Positions 25,608-34,090 are shown, counted from the first letter of the stretch. The stretch is 34,472 nt of DNA from Polycladomyces subterraneus (GCF_030433435.1 NZ_JANRHH010000017.1:12291-46762), one strand, 5' to 3'. A program made the numbers and translations. The notes: generated by a model from the sequence alone, not told the origin.

Positions 25608-25952
25608 TTAGAAGCCGAAACAACCACCGCCGCCGAAACAACCACCGCCGCCGAAACAACCACCGCCGCCGAAACAACCACCGCCACCGAAACAACCACC
25701 GCCACCGAAACAACCGCCGCCGCCGAAACAACCGCCGCCACCGAAACAACCACCGCCACCGAAACAACCGCCGCCGAAACAACCACCGCACCGGAAACAG
25801 CCACCACATCGGAACCCACCACAGCGGAAACAACCACCGCATCGTTGAGCCAGAGTAGCATCGTACTGGCCATCATATTCCCAAGGCGTCATCTCACTCT
25901 GCTTGAACTCGTCAACACTCAACTTTTGGATTTCTTTTTTGAAATCATCCAT
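25608..25952 (-). CDS. Heterocycloanthracin-like Cys/Gly-repeat bacteriocin precursor
   Basis: A 114-residue peptide with ribosome site CGGAGG 8 bases before ATG. Residues 1-36 form a leader, MDDFKKEIQKLSVDEFKQSE then MTPWEYDGQYDATLAQ, in the style of the Bacillus heterocycloanthracin/BA_2677 leaders (hydrophilic helix, L-S-x-D-x-F, then T-P-W). Residues 37-114 are a core of almost only Cys, Gly and Phe with 16 cysteines: C38, 41, 44, 49, 52, 55, 58 in Cys-x-x style, then C63 to C111 at exact six-residue spacing (GGGGCF units). Such precursors are thought to have Cys converted to thiazoles by a cyclodehydratase complex, and the modification genes often lie far away; none is in this window. 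Alternative: a Cys-rich spore-coat or metal-binding protein. Confidence 0.75.
   Translation of the reverse strand: MDDFKKEIQKLSVDEFKQSEMTPWEYDGQYDATLAQRCGGCFRCGGFRCGGCFRCGGCFGGGCFGGGGCFGGGGCFGGGGCFGGGGCFGGGGCFGGGGCFGGGGCFGGGGCFGF
25614..25790 (-). repeat. 18-bp tandem repeat array in the precursor core
   Basis: About nine units of GAAACAACCACCGCCGCC with Thr/Ala-synonymous changes (plus-strand view) encode the repeated GGGGCF hexapeptide on the minus strand. Unit number is expected to vary between strains by slippage. Confidence 0.85.
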
Positions 25953-26272
25953 TGTTACAACCTCCGTTTAGGTTTTGTCAGGCCGTATCCAGGACTAACA
26001 AAAGAACATAACGAAGATCATCCATTATCCAACGAGTGAATCCACCATCCGTCAATCCAATATCCCACTCTCGACTTAATTTTTATGTAACAGATCAGCT
26101 AAGTTGCAGGTCCAAATAATTTTATTGGTCATTGGTAAAACCTATCTGTGGTTTTTTAAAGGGTAAAATGCATTTGTTAAAACCTCGATTTCATCACATC
26201 ACGGAGTAAATCACTTTTTTATCTATACCGTCCTCCCGATTTGATGGGAAATAGAAAATCCAGGTTGTCCAT
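25953..26272. other. Upstream region of the precursor gene
   Basis: About 320 bases. The first 15 hold the precursor's ribosome site on the minus strand. The rest, including AT-rich 26080-26220, is likely to contain its promoter, but I cannot place a clear -35/-10 pair. Confidence 0.4.
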
Positions 26273-26392
26273 ATGGCTGAGGCGATCCAGTACCGGTCGC
26301 TGATCGGAAATTTGGGAGTAGTGCGTTTCGATAAGGAAGGGAAACATACAACAACCCAGCGGAATCACGCTGGGTTTGTTTGGAAGGAGTGA
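26273..26392 (+). CDS. Small ORF (39 aa) coupled to a following ORF
   Basis: Encodes MAEAIQYRSLIGNLGVVRFD then KEGKHTTTQRNHAGFVWKE, not recognised. Its end lies inside the 80-base repeat. Its TGA overlaps the next ATG by one base (TGATG at 26390-26394). No convincing ribosome site is seen before the ATG. It may be a fragment. Confidence 0.3.
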   Translation: MAEAIQYRSLIGNLGVVRFDKEGKHTTTQRNHAGFVWKE

Positions 26393-26426
26393 TGAGTAGC
26401 TGGACACGGATATCGAAGGTGACACC
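26349..26426 (+). repeat. 80-base repeat with hairpin, copy 2
   Basis: Hairpin CCCAGCG...CGCTGGG (26355-26374), then TGTTTGGAAGGA, then an ATG opening MSSWTRISKVTP. It is highly similar to 21451-21533, including the coding part. Confidence 0.7.
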
Positions 26427-26574
26427 CCAAATTCGCAAAGCTTGGACATTGCGGCGGATGGTGTTGCCCCCTGCAGTCCTAGACTGGCAAAAAGTAACCC
26501 TGCCGGGGCGACAGTGTAACAAAAGATCTGTGAGATGCACTGTTCCCGAAATCAATCCTGCACCGTTCTATTGA
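26392..26574 (+). CDS. Small ORF (60 aa) starting in the repeat
   Basis: Encodes MSSWTRISKVTPQIRKAWTL and goes on for about 40 more residues. The first 12 residues match the peptide begun at 21499, so the start is conserved between repeat copies. AAGGAG precedes the ATG but is only a base or two away. The rest is Cys/Arg/Pro-rich and not convincing as a folded protein. Likely a truncated gene. Confidence 0.3.
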   Translation: MSSWTRISKVTPQIRKAWTLRRMVLPPAVLDWQKVTLPGRQCNKRSVRCTVPEINPAPFY

Positions 26575-26726
26575 GGGTTTGTAAAGAACATGATTTCTCA
26601 AATCGGTATGGCCAACAATTCCTTCAACTGGGCATCGATGTAGGGAAATAGCCTCCAGCATGGCGAAGTGTCCCTGTGGCTGAGAATGACTCACATTTCG
26701 CTCTTGGTGCAGGTCTCTATCTGATT

Positions 26727-28151
26727 CTAGTTCACATCATATTTCAAAGTGGGTATGGAAACTTCTTGTTCGAATGCATAAGCGAAGCGATAGAGATTTG
26801 CTTCATCAAACGGTCTGCCGATGAACTGCATTCCAATGGGTAATCCTGCTTCCGAAAAGCCACATGGTATCGAAATGCTTGGAAAACCAATAAAATTACT
26901 TGGACTAGTCAAACGAAGGAGAGCATCACGCACGTGTTCACAATTCCCTTTGATATACACTTCTCTCTGGTCTATATCAGGGGGCAAAATCGGTAGAGTG
27001 GGGGTTACCAGCACATCTACTTTTTCTAGGACTTTTCGAAACTCCTGTTGAGCATAATGTTTGACCTGTTGGGATTGAACATACTCATATGCCTCGATAT
27101 TCTTCCCAAGCAGGAGACGTTCACGCACTTCCTTTTCATATCGTTCCAGACCCATCAGAAGCGTTTCTCTATGTACAGCATAAGATTCACTTCGGATTGT
27201 TATTTGTTGTGCTAGAGAAATCTTTTGCATGTCGGGAAGGTCGATCATACGAATTTCAGCCCCCAACCCTTCAAACACTTCTAATGACTTTCGAATCTGG
27301 CTTTCAACCTCAGGTTCCAGATTTTCGAAATAGAAGGAGGTAGGAACACCGATTACACTTCCTTTAACCCCACTCCATATCAAACGTGTGAAATCTTCTT
27401 CTGCCTCTTTTACTGAATAAGGATCCCTTTCGTCATAGCCAGCCAATACATTTAACAAGACCGCATTATCAAACACAGTTCGAGTCATGGGACCAACATG
27501 ATCAAGCGTCCAACTGAGTGGGTACACCCCGTATTTGCTTACTCGTCCAAACGTTGGCTTCATGCCAACGATGCCACAGCAGGCTGACGGTATCCTGACA
27601 GACCCCCCGGTATCTGTACCCAATGCTGCGTAACAAAGACCAGCGGAGACGGCTGCACCCGATCCACTACTCGAACCACCAGACATTTTTGTCAGGTCAT
27701 ACGGATTTTTTACCGCACCAAAATAAGATCGATCACCTGTTGGACCATATGCGAATTGATGCGTATTCAGCTTGCCAATGATGATCGCGCCCGCTTGCTT
27801 CAGCTTTTCTACCACCCCGGCATCATAATCCGGGGCAAAATCTTTATAGATTTCGGATCCCATGGTAGTCCTAATGTTTTTGGTATAGATTATATCTTTG
27901 AGACCAATGGGGATTCCGTGAAGTGGACCTCTCCAATTTCCTGTAACAATTTCTTTTTCTGCCTGTGAAGCGGATTCCAAAGCTTCTTCATACAATACGG
28001 TAATAAAGGCATTTAATTTAGGATTAACCACTTCAATCCACTTCAGGAGATGTCGGGTTACTTCCAACGGGGAAATTTCCTTGGTTCGGATACCATCTGA
28101 TAATGTTTGCAAGTCCCATTTCAGAAAATCTTCTTTGTATTTCTGGGCCAT
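26727..28151 (-). CDS. Amidase signature family enzyme
   Basis: 474 residues hydrolysing an amide bond in an unidentified substrate; cytosolic. The Ser-cisSer-Lys triad is visible: K85 in GIPIGLKDIIY, S160 in MSGGSSSGSGAAV, and the nucleophile S184 in GTDTGGSVRIPSA. The C-terminus has NFIGFPSISIPCGF and GLPIGMQFIGRPFDE. It resembles GatA and is often annotated as Asp-tRNA(Asn)/Glu-tRNA(Gln) amidotransferase subunit A, but no gatC or gatB is adjacent and the C-terminal CDXXC-like details differ, so a stand-alone amidase is more likely. ATG with GAGAAGGTG 6-9 bases upstream. Single gene, no clear terminator. Confidence 0.9.
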   Translation of the reverse strand: MAQKYKEDFLKWDLQTLSDGIRTKEISPLEVTRHLLKWIEVVNPKLNAFITVLYEEALESASQAEKEIVTGNWRGPLHGIPIGLKDIIYTKNIRTTMGSEIYKDFAPDYDAGVVEKLKQAGAIIIGKLNTHQFAYGPTGDRSYFGAVKNPYDLTKMSGGSSSGSGAAVSAGLCYAALGTDTGGSVRIPSACCGIVGMKPTFGRVSKYGVYPLSWTLDHVGPMTRTVFDNAVLLNVLAGYDERDPYSVKEAEEDFTRLIWSGVKGSVIGVPTSFYFENLEPEVESQIRKSLEVFEGLGAEIRMIDLPDMQKISLAQQITIRSESYAVHRETLLMGLERYEKEVRERLLLGKNIEAYEYVQSQQVKHYAQQEFRKVLEKVDVLVTPTLPILPPDIDQREVYIKGNCEHVRDALLRLTSPSNFIGFPSISIPCGFSEAGLPIGMQFIGRPFDEANLYRFAYAFEQEVSIPTLKYDVN

Positions 28152-28715
28152 TTCTGTTCACCTTCTCCGATCTGATTATTTTGTTGTTCTTTTGAAATCC
28201 GCTTTTCTACGAAAGTATGGCCGCCACTCCAATGACAACTGCTAGAACAGCGCTATCAACATGGAGGCGGATCCATGGTTTGCTACAGAACACCCGTCAG
28301 TGTAGGCGTTACAATCGTTGCAATATTGGTGAAGAATAACAACTGTCAGGAGCAGGGATGCAAACGCCAATCCGGAACGCTTAATCATTCTTAGATTTCC
28401 GGTTTTGCGATTAATATACAATGAAATATTTTCTGAATCACTTTCAGTTTCTGAGATTTTGTTTCATCGTGCTATTACTATTTCCTCCCACCAAGAAAAT
28501 ATTTACATTCCGACATCATTACCATGTGCTGTTTATCTGCAATATATTTTATATTAATTTTTTACTGTTAAACGTGTGTCGGACAATGGGGGCATCATTG
28601 GTCTTAATGATATCTTTTTATTTTCGACAAAAAAAGACCGTTTATTCTTAGGGGTGATCAGCTATATTTAATACTGGAATACTCTTAAATAATAAAGTAG
28701 AAAAGGAGGGATGTG
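28152..28715. other. AT-rich intergenic region
   Basis: The bases next to 28152 carry the amidase ribosome site. The centre (28400-28650) is strongly AT-rich, and its open frames have no ribosome sites. A small Cys-containing frame is listed separately. The promoter for the oppA-like gene is expected at about 28640-28700, but I cannot fix it. Confidence 0.45.
28242..28388 (-). CDS. Possible small exported Cys-containing peptide (48 aa)
   Basis: Starts MIKRSGLAFASLLLTVVILH, a signal-peptide-like segment with basic start and hydrophobic core, followed by QYCNDCNAYTDGCSVANHG with three cysteines. A frame change near 28262 would extend it by a second hydrophobic run (SAVLAVVIGVAAIL), so the frame may be broken. 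The ribosome site is weak. Tentative. Confidence 0.3.
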   Translation of the reverse strand: MIKRSGLAFASLLLTVVILHQYCNDCNAYTDGCSVANHGSASMLIALF

Positions 28716-28799
28716 GTGGTTGAGGATAGGAAACCTGTCAATTGTATTTTACAGCTTATTTTGATCTTAAAACCACGGTGCGAGGAAGCTGCATCATGA
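28716..28799 (+). CDS. Leader ORF (27 aa) overlapping the oppA-like start
   Basis: A GTG lies 6 bases after a near-consensus AAAAGGAGG (28702-28709). The 27-codon frame MVEDRKPVNCILQLILILKP then RCEEAAS ends with TGA overlapping the lipoprotein's ATG as ATGA (28796-28799). A strong ribosome site and the overlap suggest that translation of the lipoprotein is coupled to, or controlled by, this leader. An ATG at 28711 is also possible but too close to the ribosome site. Confidence 0.45.
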   Translation: MVEDRKPVNCILQLILILKPRCEEAAS

Positions 28800-30424
28800 A
28801 AAAAGGGGTATCATTACTTGTAATTTTCTTCTTGAGCGTGGCGGTGGCGGGATGCAATTGGGCACCTGAAACGTTGAACGGCGTTGAAGCGGCGGAAGAG
28901 GGACAGGCGTTGAATATGGTGGAAAACACGGAACCGGTGAATCTGGACACCGCCAAATATATAGACGAAAGTTCTGCCAAAATCATCACCAATGTGATGG
29001 AAGGATTGATGCGGTTGGATGCAGACAACCGTCCCCAACCCGCAATAGCGGCTGATTTTCCCGAAATCAGTCCCGATCGAAAGACCTATGTCTTCAACTT
29101 GAGAGAGGCGTACTGGAGCGACGGGGAGCCAGTGACAGCCTATGACTTTGAGTATGCATGGAAACGCGCACTCGATCCTAAAACCAAAAATAAATATGCT
29201 TATGTATTCTATCCCATTCTGAATGCGGAAGAATATCACACCGGCAAAGCAAAAGCGGAAAGTGTCGGCGTACAAGCGATAGACGAAAACACCTTGAAGG
29301 TACGTCTGAAGAGTCCCACCCCGTATTTCCTCAGTTTGCTGTCATTTATCAGTTACATGCCGCAGAGACAAGACGTGGTAGAAAAGTATGGAGACCAGTA
29401 TGCCAAGGATGCGGACAAAATGGTGTACAACGGGCCTTTTGTGCTGTCGAAATGGGAACATGAACAAGGGTATCAGCTCACAAAAAATGAGGAGTACTGG
29501 GATAAGGACAATGTGCGGTTGAGTCGGGTCAACGTAAAGATCGTCCCACAATCCGACAAGGCGATACGTTTGTATATGTCCGATCTAGTGGATGTGGTTC
29601 CACTCAGAAACAAACTTGTGGATGTGTTCCAGCCTTCGAAAGAATTCGTTTCGGCGATCAGTAGCACCGTCTATTATTTGAGGTTCAACGTGAAGAATGA
29701 TTTCTTGTCGAACCGACATATTCGGCAGGCGATTACACTGGCGCTTGACCGAGAAGAACTAACTCAAGACGTGTTAAAGTTCGGTACTCCTGCTTATGCA
29801 ATGGTGCCACCGACCATTCACGGATATGTAGGGTATTTTCGTGATCAGGCGGATCGTAAACAGGGGAAATTGGTTTATTATGATGTGAATACGGCGAAAG
29901 AAGCGCTACAAAAAGGGATAGCGGAGTTGGGCATTGATAAAGTGCCCCCATTGAAATTGCTCGTTTACGACGATGACAGAAAAATAGTGGCGTTGTACGT
30001 GCAGGAACAATTGGAAAAATACTTGGGTATCCCCGTGGAAATCTCAGTAGAACCAGCCAAGGAAAAAGCGGAATTGGAAATGAGCGGAAAGTTTGATATG
30101 AGTATTTTCCGGTGGACGGCAGACTATGATGATCCCATGACGATCCTGGATTTGTGGGAAACGAAAAACGGCCTGAATTTCGGCCATTGGTCCAACTACA
30201 GCTACGACCAGATCATCGAGAGGTCGAAAGACATGTCGGATTACAGGCAGCGCAACGAAAACCTGATTGAGGCCGAAAAGCTGTTGCTTCAGGATTATGC
30301 CGCCGCTCCTCTGTACTATGAGAACAATGTCTTTTTTATGCAAAAGAGCTATGTGAAGAATTTGGTACACCATCCTATAGGGGCGGCGTATTCGTTGAAA
30401 TGGGTGGAAATCCGCAAGAAATAG
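28796..30424 (+). CDS. Oligopeptide-binding lipoprotein (OppA-like, SBP family 5)
   Basis: 542 residues. Extracytoplasmic peptide-binding component of an ABC importer, anchored by an N-terminal lipid: the signal peptide MKKGVSLLVIFFLSVAVAGC has lipobox VAGC with C20. Family signatures are EPVNLDTAKYIDESS, FNLREAYWSDGEPVTAYDFEYAWKR split around 110-135, YNGPFVLSKWEHEQGYQL, and RQAITLALDREEL. The start at 28796 has GAGGAAG upstream; the longer frame to 28742 would bury the signal peptide. No permease or ATPase genes are adjacent, so it must use a transporter encoded elsewhere or serve as a peptide sensor. Overlapped by a leader ORF; ends in a terminator. Confidence 0.92.
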   Translation: MKKGVSLLVIFFLSVAVAGCNWAPETLNGVEAAEEGQALNMVENTEPVNLDTAKYIDESSAKIITNVMEGLMRLDADNRPQPAIAADFPEISPDRKTYVFNLREAYWSDGEPVTAYDFEYAWKRALDPKTKNKYAYVFYPILNAEEYHTGKAKAESVGVQAIDENTLKVRLKSPTPYFLSLLSFISYMPQRQDVVEKYGDQYAKDADKMVYNGPFVLSKWEHEQGYQLTKNEEYWDKDNVRLSRVNVKIVPQSDKAIRLYMSDLVDVVPLRNKLVDVFQPSKEFVSAISSTVYYLRFNVKNDFLSNRHIRQAITLALDREELTQDVLKFGTPAYAMVPPTIHGYVGYFRDQADRKQGKLVYYDVNTAKEALQKGIAELGIDKVPPLKLLVYDDDRKIVALYVQEQLEKYLGIPVEISVEPAKEKAELEMSGKFDMSIFRWTADYDDPMTILDLWETKNGLNFGHWSNYSYDQIIERSKDMSDYRQRNENLIEAEKLLLQDYAAAPLYYENNVFFMQKSYVKNLVHHPIGAAYSLKWVEIRKK

Positions 30425-30432
30425 ATCTGTAA

Positions 30433-30475
30433 CAGAAAAGGGGAGGGCGAAGAAAGCTCTCCTCTTTTCTGTTTG
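30433..30475 (+). terminator. Terminator after oppA-like gene
   Basis: CAGAAAAGGGGAG ... CTCCTCTTTTCTG, long stem with an internal mismatch, ending in a short T-run. Confidence 0.75.
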
Positions 30476-30570
30476 ATCTTTTGATGAGTGAGAGGGAAGA
30501 AGCACGATGCCAAAGAGTGGGTTCGTCAAAAACCGGTTAAGCCTACCAAAAGCAAATATGGGGTGATGTA
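30475..30570 (+). repeat. Second copy of the transposase-tail debris
   Basis: GATCTTTTGATGAG, GGGAAGAAGC and AAAGAGTGGGTTCGTCAAAA match 355-437, where they belong to an IS1182-like transposase tail. Here the reading frame is lost after a few codons. Confidence 0.65.
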
Positions 30571-30708
30571 GAAAATGATGGATATACAAAAGGATAAAAC
30601 ACATCGTATTTTTTGTTTCATTCATTTCTTTTATTGATGTACTTACGCTTTTCCCAGCAAAATCTATATAATGAAAAGATGGAAAATTCATAAAGGAGGT
30701 CGTGTGCG

Positions 30709-31458
30709 GTGACAGAATCCTATCCGGTGATGAAAGAGGCGGAACCCTTCTATTTTCAGGGGAATGATGTGGGGGTATTGGTTCAGCACGGATTTACCGG
30801 AACCACCCAAAGCATGGGGGAGCTAGGGGAGCACTTGGCCCAATGCGGTTTCACTGTTTACGGTCCCCGTCTGAAGGGGCACGGAACTCACTATGAAGAT
30901 ATGGAGAGGACCACTTACGAGGACTGGATCGCTTCTTCCGAGGCGGGGTATCTGATGTTGCGGGAGAAATGTTCCCGTGTTTTTGTGGTCGGTCTGTCCA
31001 TGGGTGGGACGCTGGCTCTCCATCTCGCACACAAGTATCCGGAGACCCGGGGCATCGTGCTGATCAATGCTGCCTTGTTCATGGATGAGCTGGAGAAAGT
31101 GGTACAGATGGAGGAGCCCCGCTTTTTGGATGCTATCGGCTCGGATATCAAGGCGCCGGGTGTGAAAGAACTGGCCTATGAAAAAACACCCCTGAAGTCG
31201 GTCCGAGAACTTGTCAAGTTTATGGCGGCTACCAAGAATAAAGTGCCTTCCATTTCCTGTCCCGCCCTGATTTTCGTATCCACGGAGGACCATGTGGTTC
31301 CCCCGTCCAACTCTCACTATATCCACGATCATCTTCCGACCAACGACAAGAGATTGGTAGAGCTGCACGACTCCTACCATGTGGCCACCCTCGACAACGA
31401 CAAGGAGCTTATCAAGGGGGAAACGGAGAAGTTCATCCGCCGTCTGGTGGAGGTTTGA
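30709..31458 (+). CDS. Carboxylesterase (Est30/EstA-like)
   Basis: A 249-residue alpha/beta hydrolase that cleaves short- to medium-chain carboxyl esters; cytosolic. Oxyanion motif HGFTGTTQSM (27-36), nucleophile S97 in GLSMGG, D194 in STEDHVVPP and H224 in DSYHVATLDND, with triad spacing like Geobacillus Est30 (S94/D193/H223). The start is GTG with AAAGGAGG 8 bases upstream. A monoglyceride lipase or carboxymethylbutenolidase-like role cannot be excluded. Single gene with no close partner. Confidence 0.92.
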   Translation: MTESYPVMKEAEPFYFQGNDVGVLVQHGFTGTTQSMGELGEHLAQCGFTVYGPRLKGHGTHYEDMERTTYEDWIASSEAGYLMLREKCSRVFVVGLSMGGTLALHLAHKYPETRGIVLINAALFMDELEKVVQMEEPRFLDAIGSDIKAPGVKELAYEKTPLKSVRELVKFMAATKNKVPSISCPALIFVSTEDHVVPPSNSHYIHDHLPTNDKRLVELHDSYHVATLDNDKELIKGETEKFIRRLVEV

Positions 31459-31499
31459 TCCCCGATGCCGTGTTGATCGGCGTCACTGTTACCTGTTGT

Positions 31500-31610
31500 A
31501 TGATCAACCTAATCAGTGTTAACCGGTTTTCCGGACGCACTACGCTGTTATGGAGCACGCCGATTCGCTCGATCTCCAGCTCGACGATGTCACACAGTTT
31601 CAGCTAATGT
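31500..31610 (-). pseudogene. Fumarylacetoacetate hydrolase family C-terminal fragment
   Basis: The minus-strand frame reads LKLCDIVELEIERIGVLHNS then VVRPENRL. FAH-family proteins end GDVVEVEIEGIGTLRNxV, so this is the last roughly 30 residues of such a gene, with a stop just upstream (GH-stop-LKL). Only this scrap remains. Homoprotocatechuate pathway enzymes (HpaG type) belong to this family, as would fit the HpaB remnant at 12.7 kb. Confidence 0.55.
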
Positions 31611-31680
31611 CCCCATTCAAGGCCACAGACACGACACGGTACCCGAGTGAAATTTATCGTTCAATGATAAAAAAGGAAAG

Positions 31681-31705
31681 AGCTACCCTTAGCGGGTAGC
31701 TTTTT
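31681..31705 (+). terminator. Rho-independent terminator
   Basis: GCTACCC / GGGTAGC with a 5-base loop and five T residues; lies between the esterase and the MFS gene. Confidence 0.8.
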
Positions 31706-31896
31706 AAACAGAATGGGCAAGTTTTCGCCTATTGATTCATAAGAAGCTCTTGATCTCTTCTGAATGCTTTTTTCGCCATTCCTTTTCTTTCCGGATTTCC
31801 TCTCCAATGACTTTTGATTGCACCCTGAATCAAATCCGGTTACCGCCCCAAAATCTCAGGTTCGCTGTTGGATCTAACCTAGGAAAGGGGAAAAAT

Positions 31897-33138
31897 ATGG
31901 ACATTACGCTTCGGAATTTGTTTCGGCAGCCTCATTTTGTGAAGCTTTGGTTGTCTCAGACGCTACAATCGCTTGCAACCGTCCTGCTTCAAGTGATCGT
32001 GATGGTGAAAGTCTACCAGCAGACCGACTCTGTATTGGGTTCGTCTTCAGTATTGGCTGTGATGGCATTTGGATCCTTTGCTGGTGGCATTCTTGGATCG
32101 TATCACATTCATCGATTTTCGTTGGTTCGTCTTTTGCATGGGATCGGATGGACTCGGGCGGGCTTGACTATCATTCTGGGGCTTTTGCTGTCCAACATCC
32201 ATTCCCTGTTTCTGGTGTTTCTGCTGATCAACTTGTTTTTGATTGCGGCAGTTGGCGCATGGTATCAACCGGCTCGCTTTGCTTTACTCCCATTGGTGGT
32301 ATCAAAAAAAGAATATATGAAAGCCAACGGAACGCTGAATGTCATCCATCAGTTGTTTTTGGTTGCGGGATGGGGATTGGGTGGGATGATGGCCGTGATA
32401 CTCCCGTTTTATACTGTGATTCTCATCACTTCCCTCTCTTTCCTGCTATCCGGCGTATGCGTCCGCCTGATCCGATTAAATCATTCATACAAAGGGGAAA
32501 AATCGAGCAAGCCGGAACCAGCTTGGAGAAAAATGATGAAAGTGGGGGTGCTCCGAAATTTAACATTGATGGACATAAGCGAGGCATTGGCGAATGTAGT
32601 GTGGAGCAGTGCCTTCATATTGGCTTTTACTCATGAGATTTTGAAAAAGGGGAGTGAATGGTGGGGATTCATTAACGCTGCTTATTGGGTTGGGGGAATT
32701 GCGGGAAGTTTCATGGTTGTGATGATGACCAGGCTCTTGGAGAGACGGGTAGGCCTGATGATTGGTTTGAGTGCATTATCCATGGCCCTGTGTACCTTTT
32801 TATTTGCTATCAATACGAATGCGATATTGGCTTTGGTCTTGTGTATTTTAATGGGTCCGTTATATCAAACCAGAGAGATCTGCCAAGAAACGGTTCTTCA
32901 AGACGTCATCGAACCACAGGAACGAGCCAATGTGATGGCAGCGAGGAGTGCCATTTTAACTCCCTGGTGGGGAATGGCTTATCTGATCATGGGGTGGGCA
33001 GCGGATGGGATGGATATTCAATCTACTTATATTCTTGGCGCTGTTTTGTACGGAGTTACGTTTTTAATCGTGATCCTTCATCCACAACTAAAGGATTACC
33101 AATATCATGTCGAGCAAAAATCATCAATTTCTCGATGA
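31897..33138 (+). CDS. MFS transporter (drug efflux-like, MFS_3 type)
   Basis: A 413-residue major facilitator with about 11-12 helices, related to the YfiS/YkuC/enterobactin-exporter-type permeases. Begins MDITLRNLFRQPHFVKLWLS, in which the F-x-x-LW-x-x-Q-type opening is typical. GAWYQPARFALLPLVV (about 120-135) is the conserved loop after helix 4, and WWGFINAAYWVGGIAGSF starts the second half. Later ERANVMAARSAILTPWWGMAYLIMG is split over helices 10-11. The ATG at 31897 has AAAGGGG 7 bases upstream; the longer frame to 31732 has no ribosome site. Substrate unknown. Confidence 0.85.
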   Translation: MDITLRNLFRQPHFVKLWLSQTLQSLATVLLQVIVMVKVYQQTDSVLGSSSVLAVMAFGSFAGGILGSYHIHRFSLVRLLHGIGWTRAGLTIILGLLLSNIHSLFLVFLLINLFLIAAVGAWYQPARFALLPLVVSKKEYMKANGTLNVIHQLFLVAGWGLGGMMAVILPFYTVILITSLSFLLSGVCVRLIRLNHSYKGEKSSKPEPAWRKMMKVGVLRNLTLMDISEALANVVWSSAFILAFTHEILKKGSEWWGFINAAYWVGGIAGSFMVVMMTRLLERRVGLMIGLSALSMALCTFLFAINTNAILALVLCILMGPLYQTREICQETVLQDVIEPQERANVMAARSAILTPWWGMAYLIMGWAADGMDIQSTYILGAVLYGVTFLIVILHPQLKDYQYHVEQKSSISR

Positions 33139-33399
33139 AGGGTCGGAAACGATCATATTGCCGTGTCTTGGTCAAAATAGCCTGAAGTGGAGTGAGTGTC
33201 ACACCACTAGCTTCTTTGTTACCATTTACCGAACCATATTACGATCGTTATGGGGAGGATTTCAAAACAATCAAGATCCCAAACAGGGTGAGTATAGTTG
33301 TTTGAGCTGTTTTCGCACTCGGCGGAAATCTGGCATCGATAGAAACTTGGCGGTAGAATGGATACGGCTCAGCAGAAACAACGGGAAAGGAGATCCGCC

Positions 33400-33906
33400 A
33401 TGATTGACAACATCGTGATTCAGGACGCCACCATCGATGATTTGCCGGCCATCGTTGACATTTACAATTCCACAGTGAGTGGACGAATGGCCACGGCAGA
33501 CACCGAGCCGGTCACCGTGCAAAGCAGGGTACAGTGGTTTCACGAACATTCCCCCCACTTCAGGCCGCTTTGGGTTGCGGAACATGAAGGGAAAATACTC
33601 GGCTGGTTGAGTTTTCAATCGTTTTACGGCAGACCGGCCTATCGCGCCACCGCCGAGGTGAGCATCTACATCCATCCAGAAAGCAGAAAAAAGGGATTGG
33701 GAACCCGTTTGCTGGAAAAGGCGATTGCGGAGTGTCTACGGCTGAAAATCAAGACATTGCTCGGTTTCATCTTCGTGCACAATGAACCCAGCCTGAAGCT
33801 GTTTGAACGGTTCGGATTTGAAAAATGGGGCCATCTCCCATCTGTTGCAGAACTGGACGGAATCGAACGGGATTTAGTGATTGTCGGGAAAAGAGTGACT
33901 CCTTGA
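33400..33906 (+). CDS. GNAT N-acetyltransferase (phosphinothricin acetyltransferase-like)
   Basis: 168 residues. Acetyl-CoA-dependent N-acetylation of a small amine; relatives act on phosphinothricin, methionine sulfoximine or amino acids. Begins [20 protein letters not shown], with [20 protein letters not shown] and [20 protein letters not shown] (87-106), whose R-K-K-G-L-G (96-101) is the CoA pyrophosphate loop, then [26 protein letters not shown] 7 bases upstream fixes the ATG at 33400; an earlier ATG at 33358 lacks a ribosome site. Single gene. The phosphonate operon is 30 kb away, so a link to self-protection is only speculation. Confidence 0.88.
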   Translation: MIDNIVIQDATIDDLPAIVDIYNSTVSGRMATADTEPVTVQSRVQWFHEHSPHFRPLWVAEHEGKILGWLSFQSFYGRPAYRATAEVSIYIHPESRKKGLGTRLLEKAIAECLRLKIKTLLGFIFVHNEPSLKLFERFGFEKWGHLPSVAELDGIERDLVIVGKRVTP

Positions 33907-34090
33907 CATTCCTTTCTCATACCATGTCATATCGTTGTCCCGCTTACAGAAAAAGTCGCCTGAAAGCCCACGGTTTTAATTGTGGGATGAAAGGCGGCAT
34001 TGCTCGGTGCCCTCTGAAGAGGGCGCTTAGAGCAACATTTTTTGTTTTTAGTTGTTGCAGTATTTATAAAATACTGATACAACTAAAACC

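Noticed and set aside
25614..25790. Tandem repeat considered as a CRISPR array
   Set aside because: 18-bp units follow one another without spacers and stay in frame with a coding sequence.
25548..26039. Plus-strand frames with Thr-Ala-Glu repeats across the Cys/Gly gene
   Set aside because: They are open only because an 18-bp repeat contains no stop in several frames; the minus frame has the ribosome site, the leader and the meaningful Cys/Gly/Phe pattern.
31732..31896. 55-residue N-terminal extension of the MFS transporter
   Set aside because: No ribosome site and not found in the family; the ATG at 31897 has AAAGGGG and a normal family start.
31947..32636. Plus-strand frame of 229 codons within the MFS gene
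   Set aside because: Shadow in another frame of the transporter; Cys/Trp/Ser-rich composition with no family.
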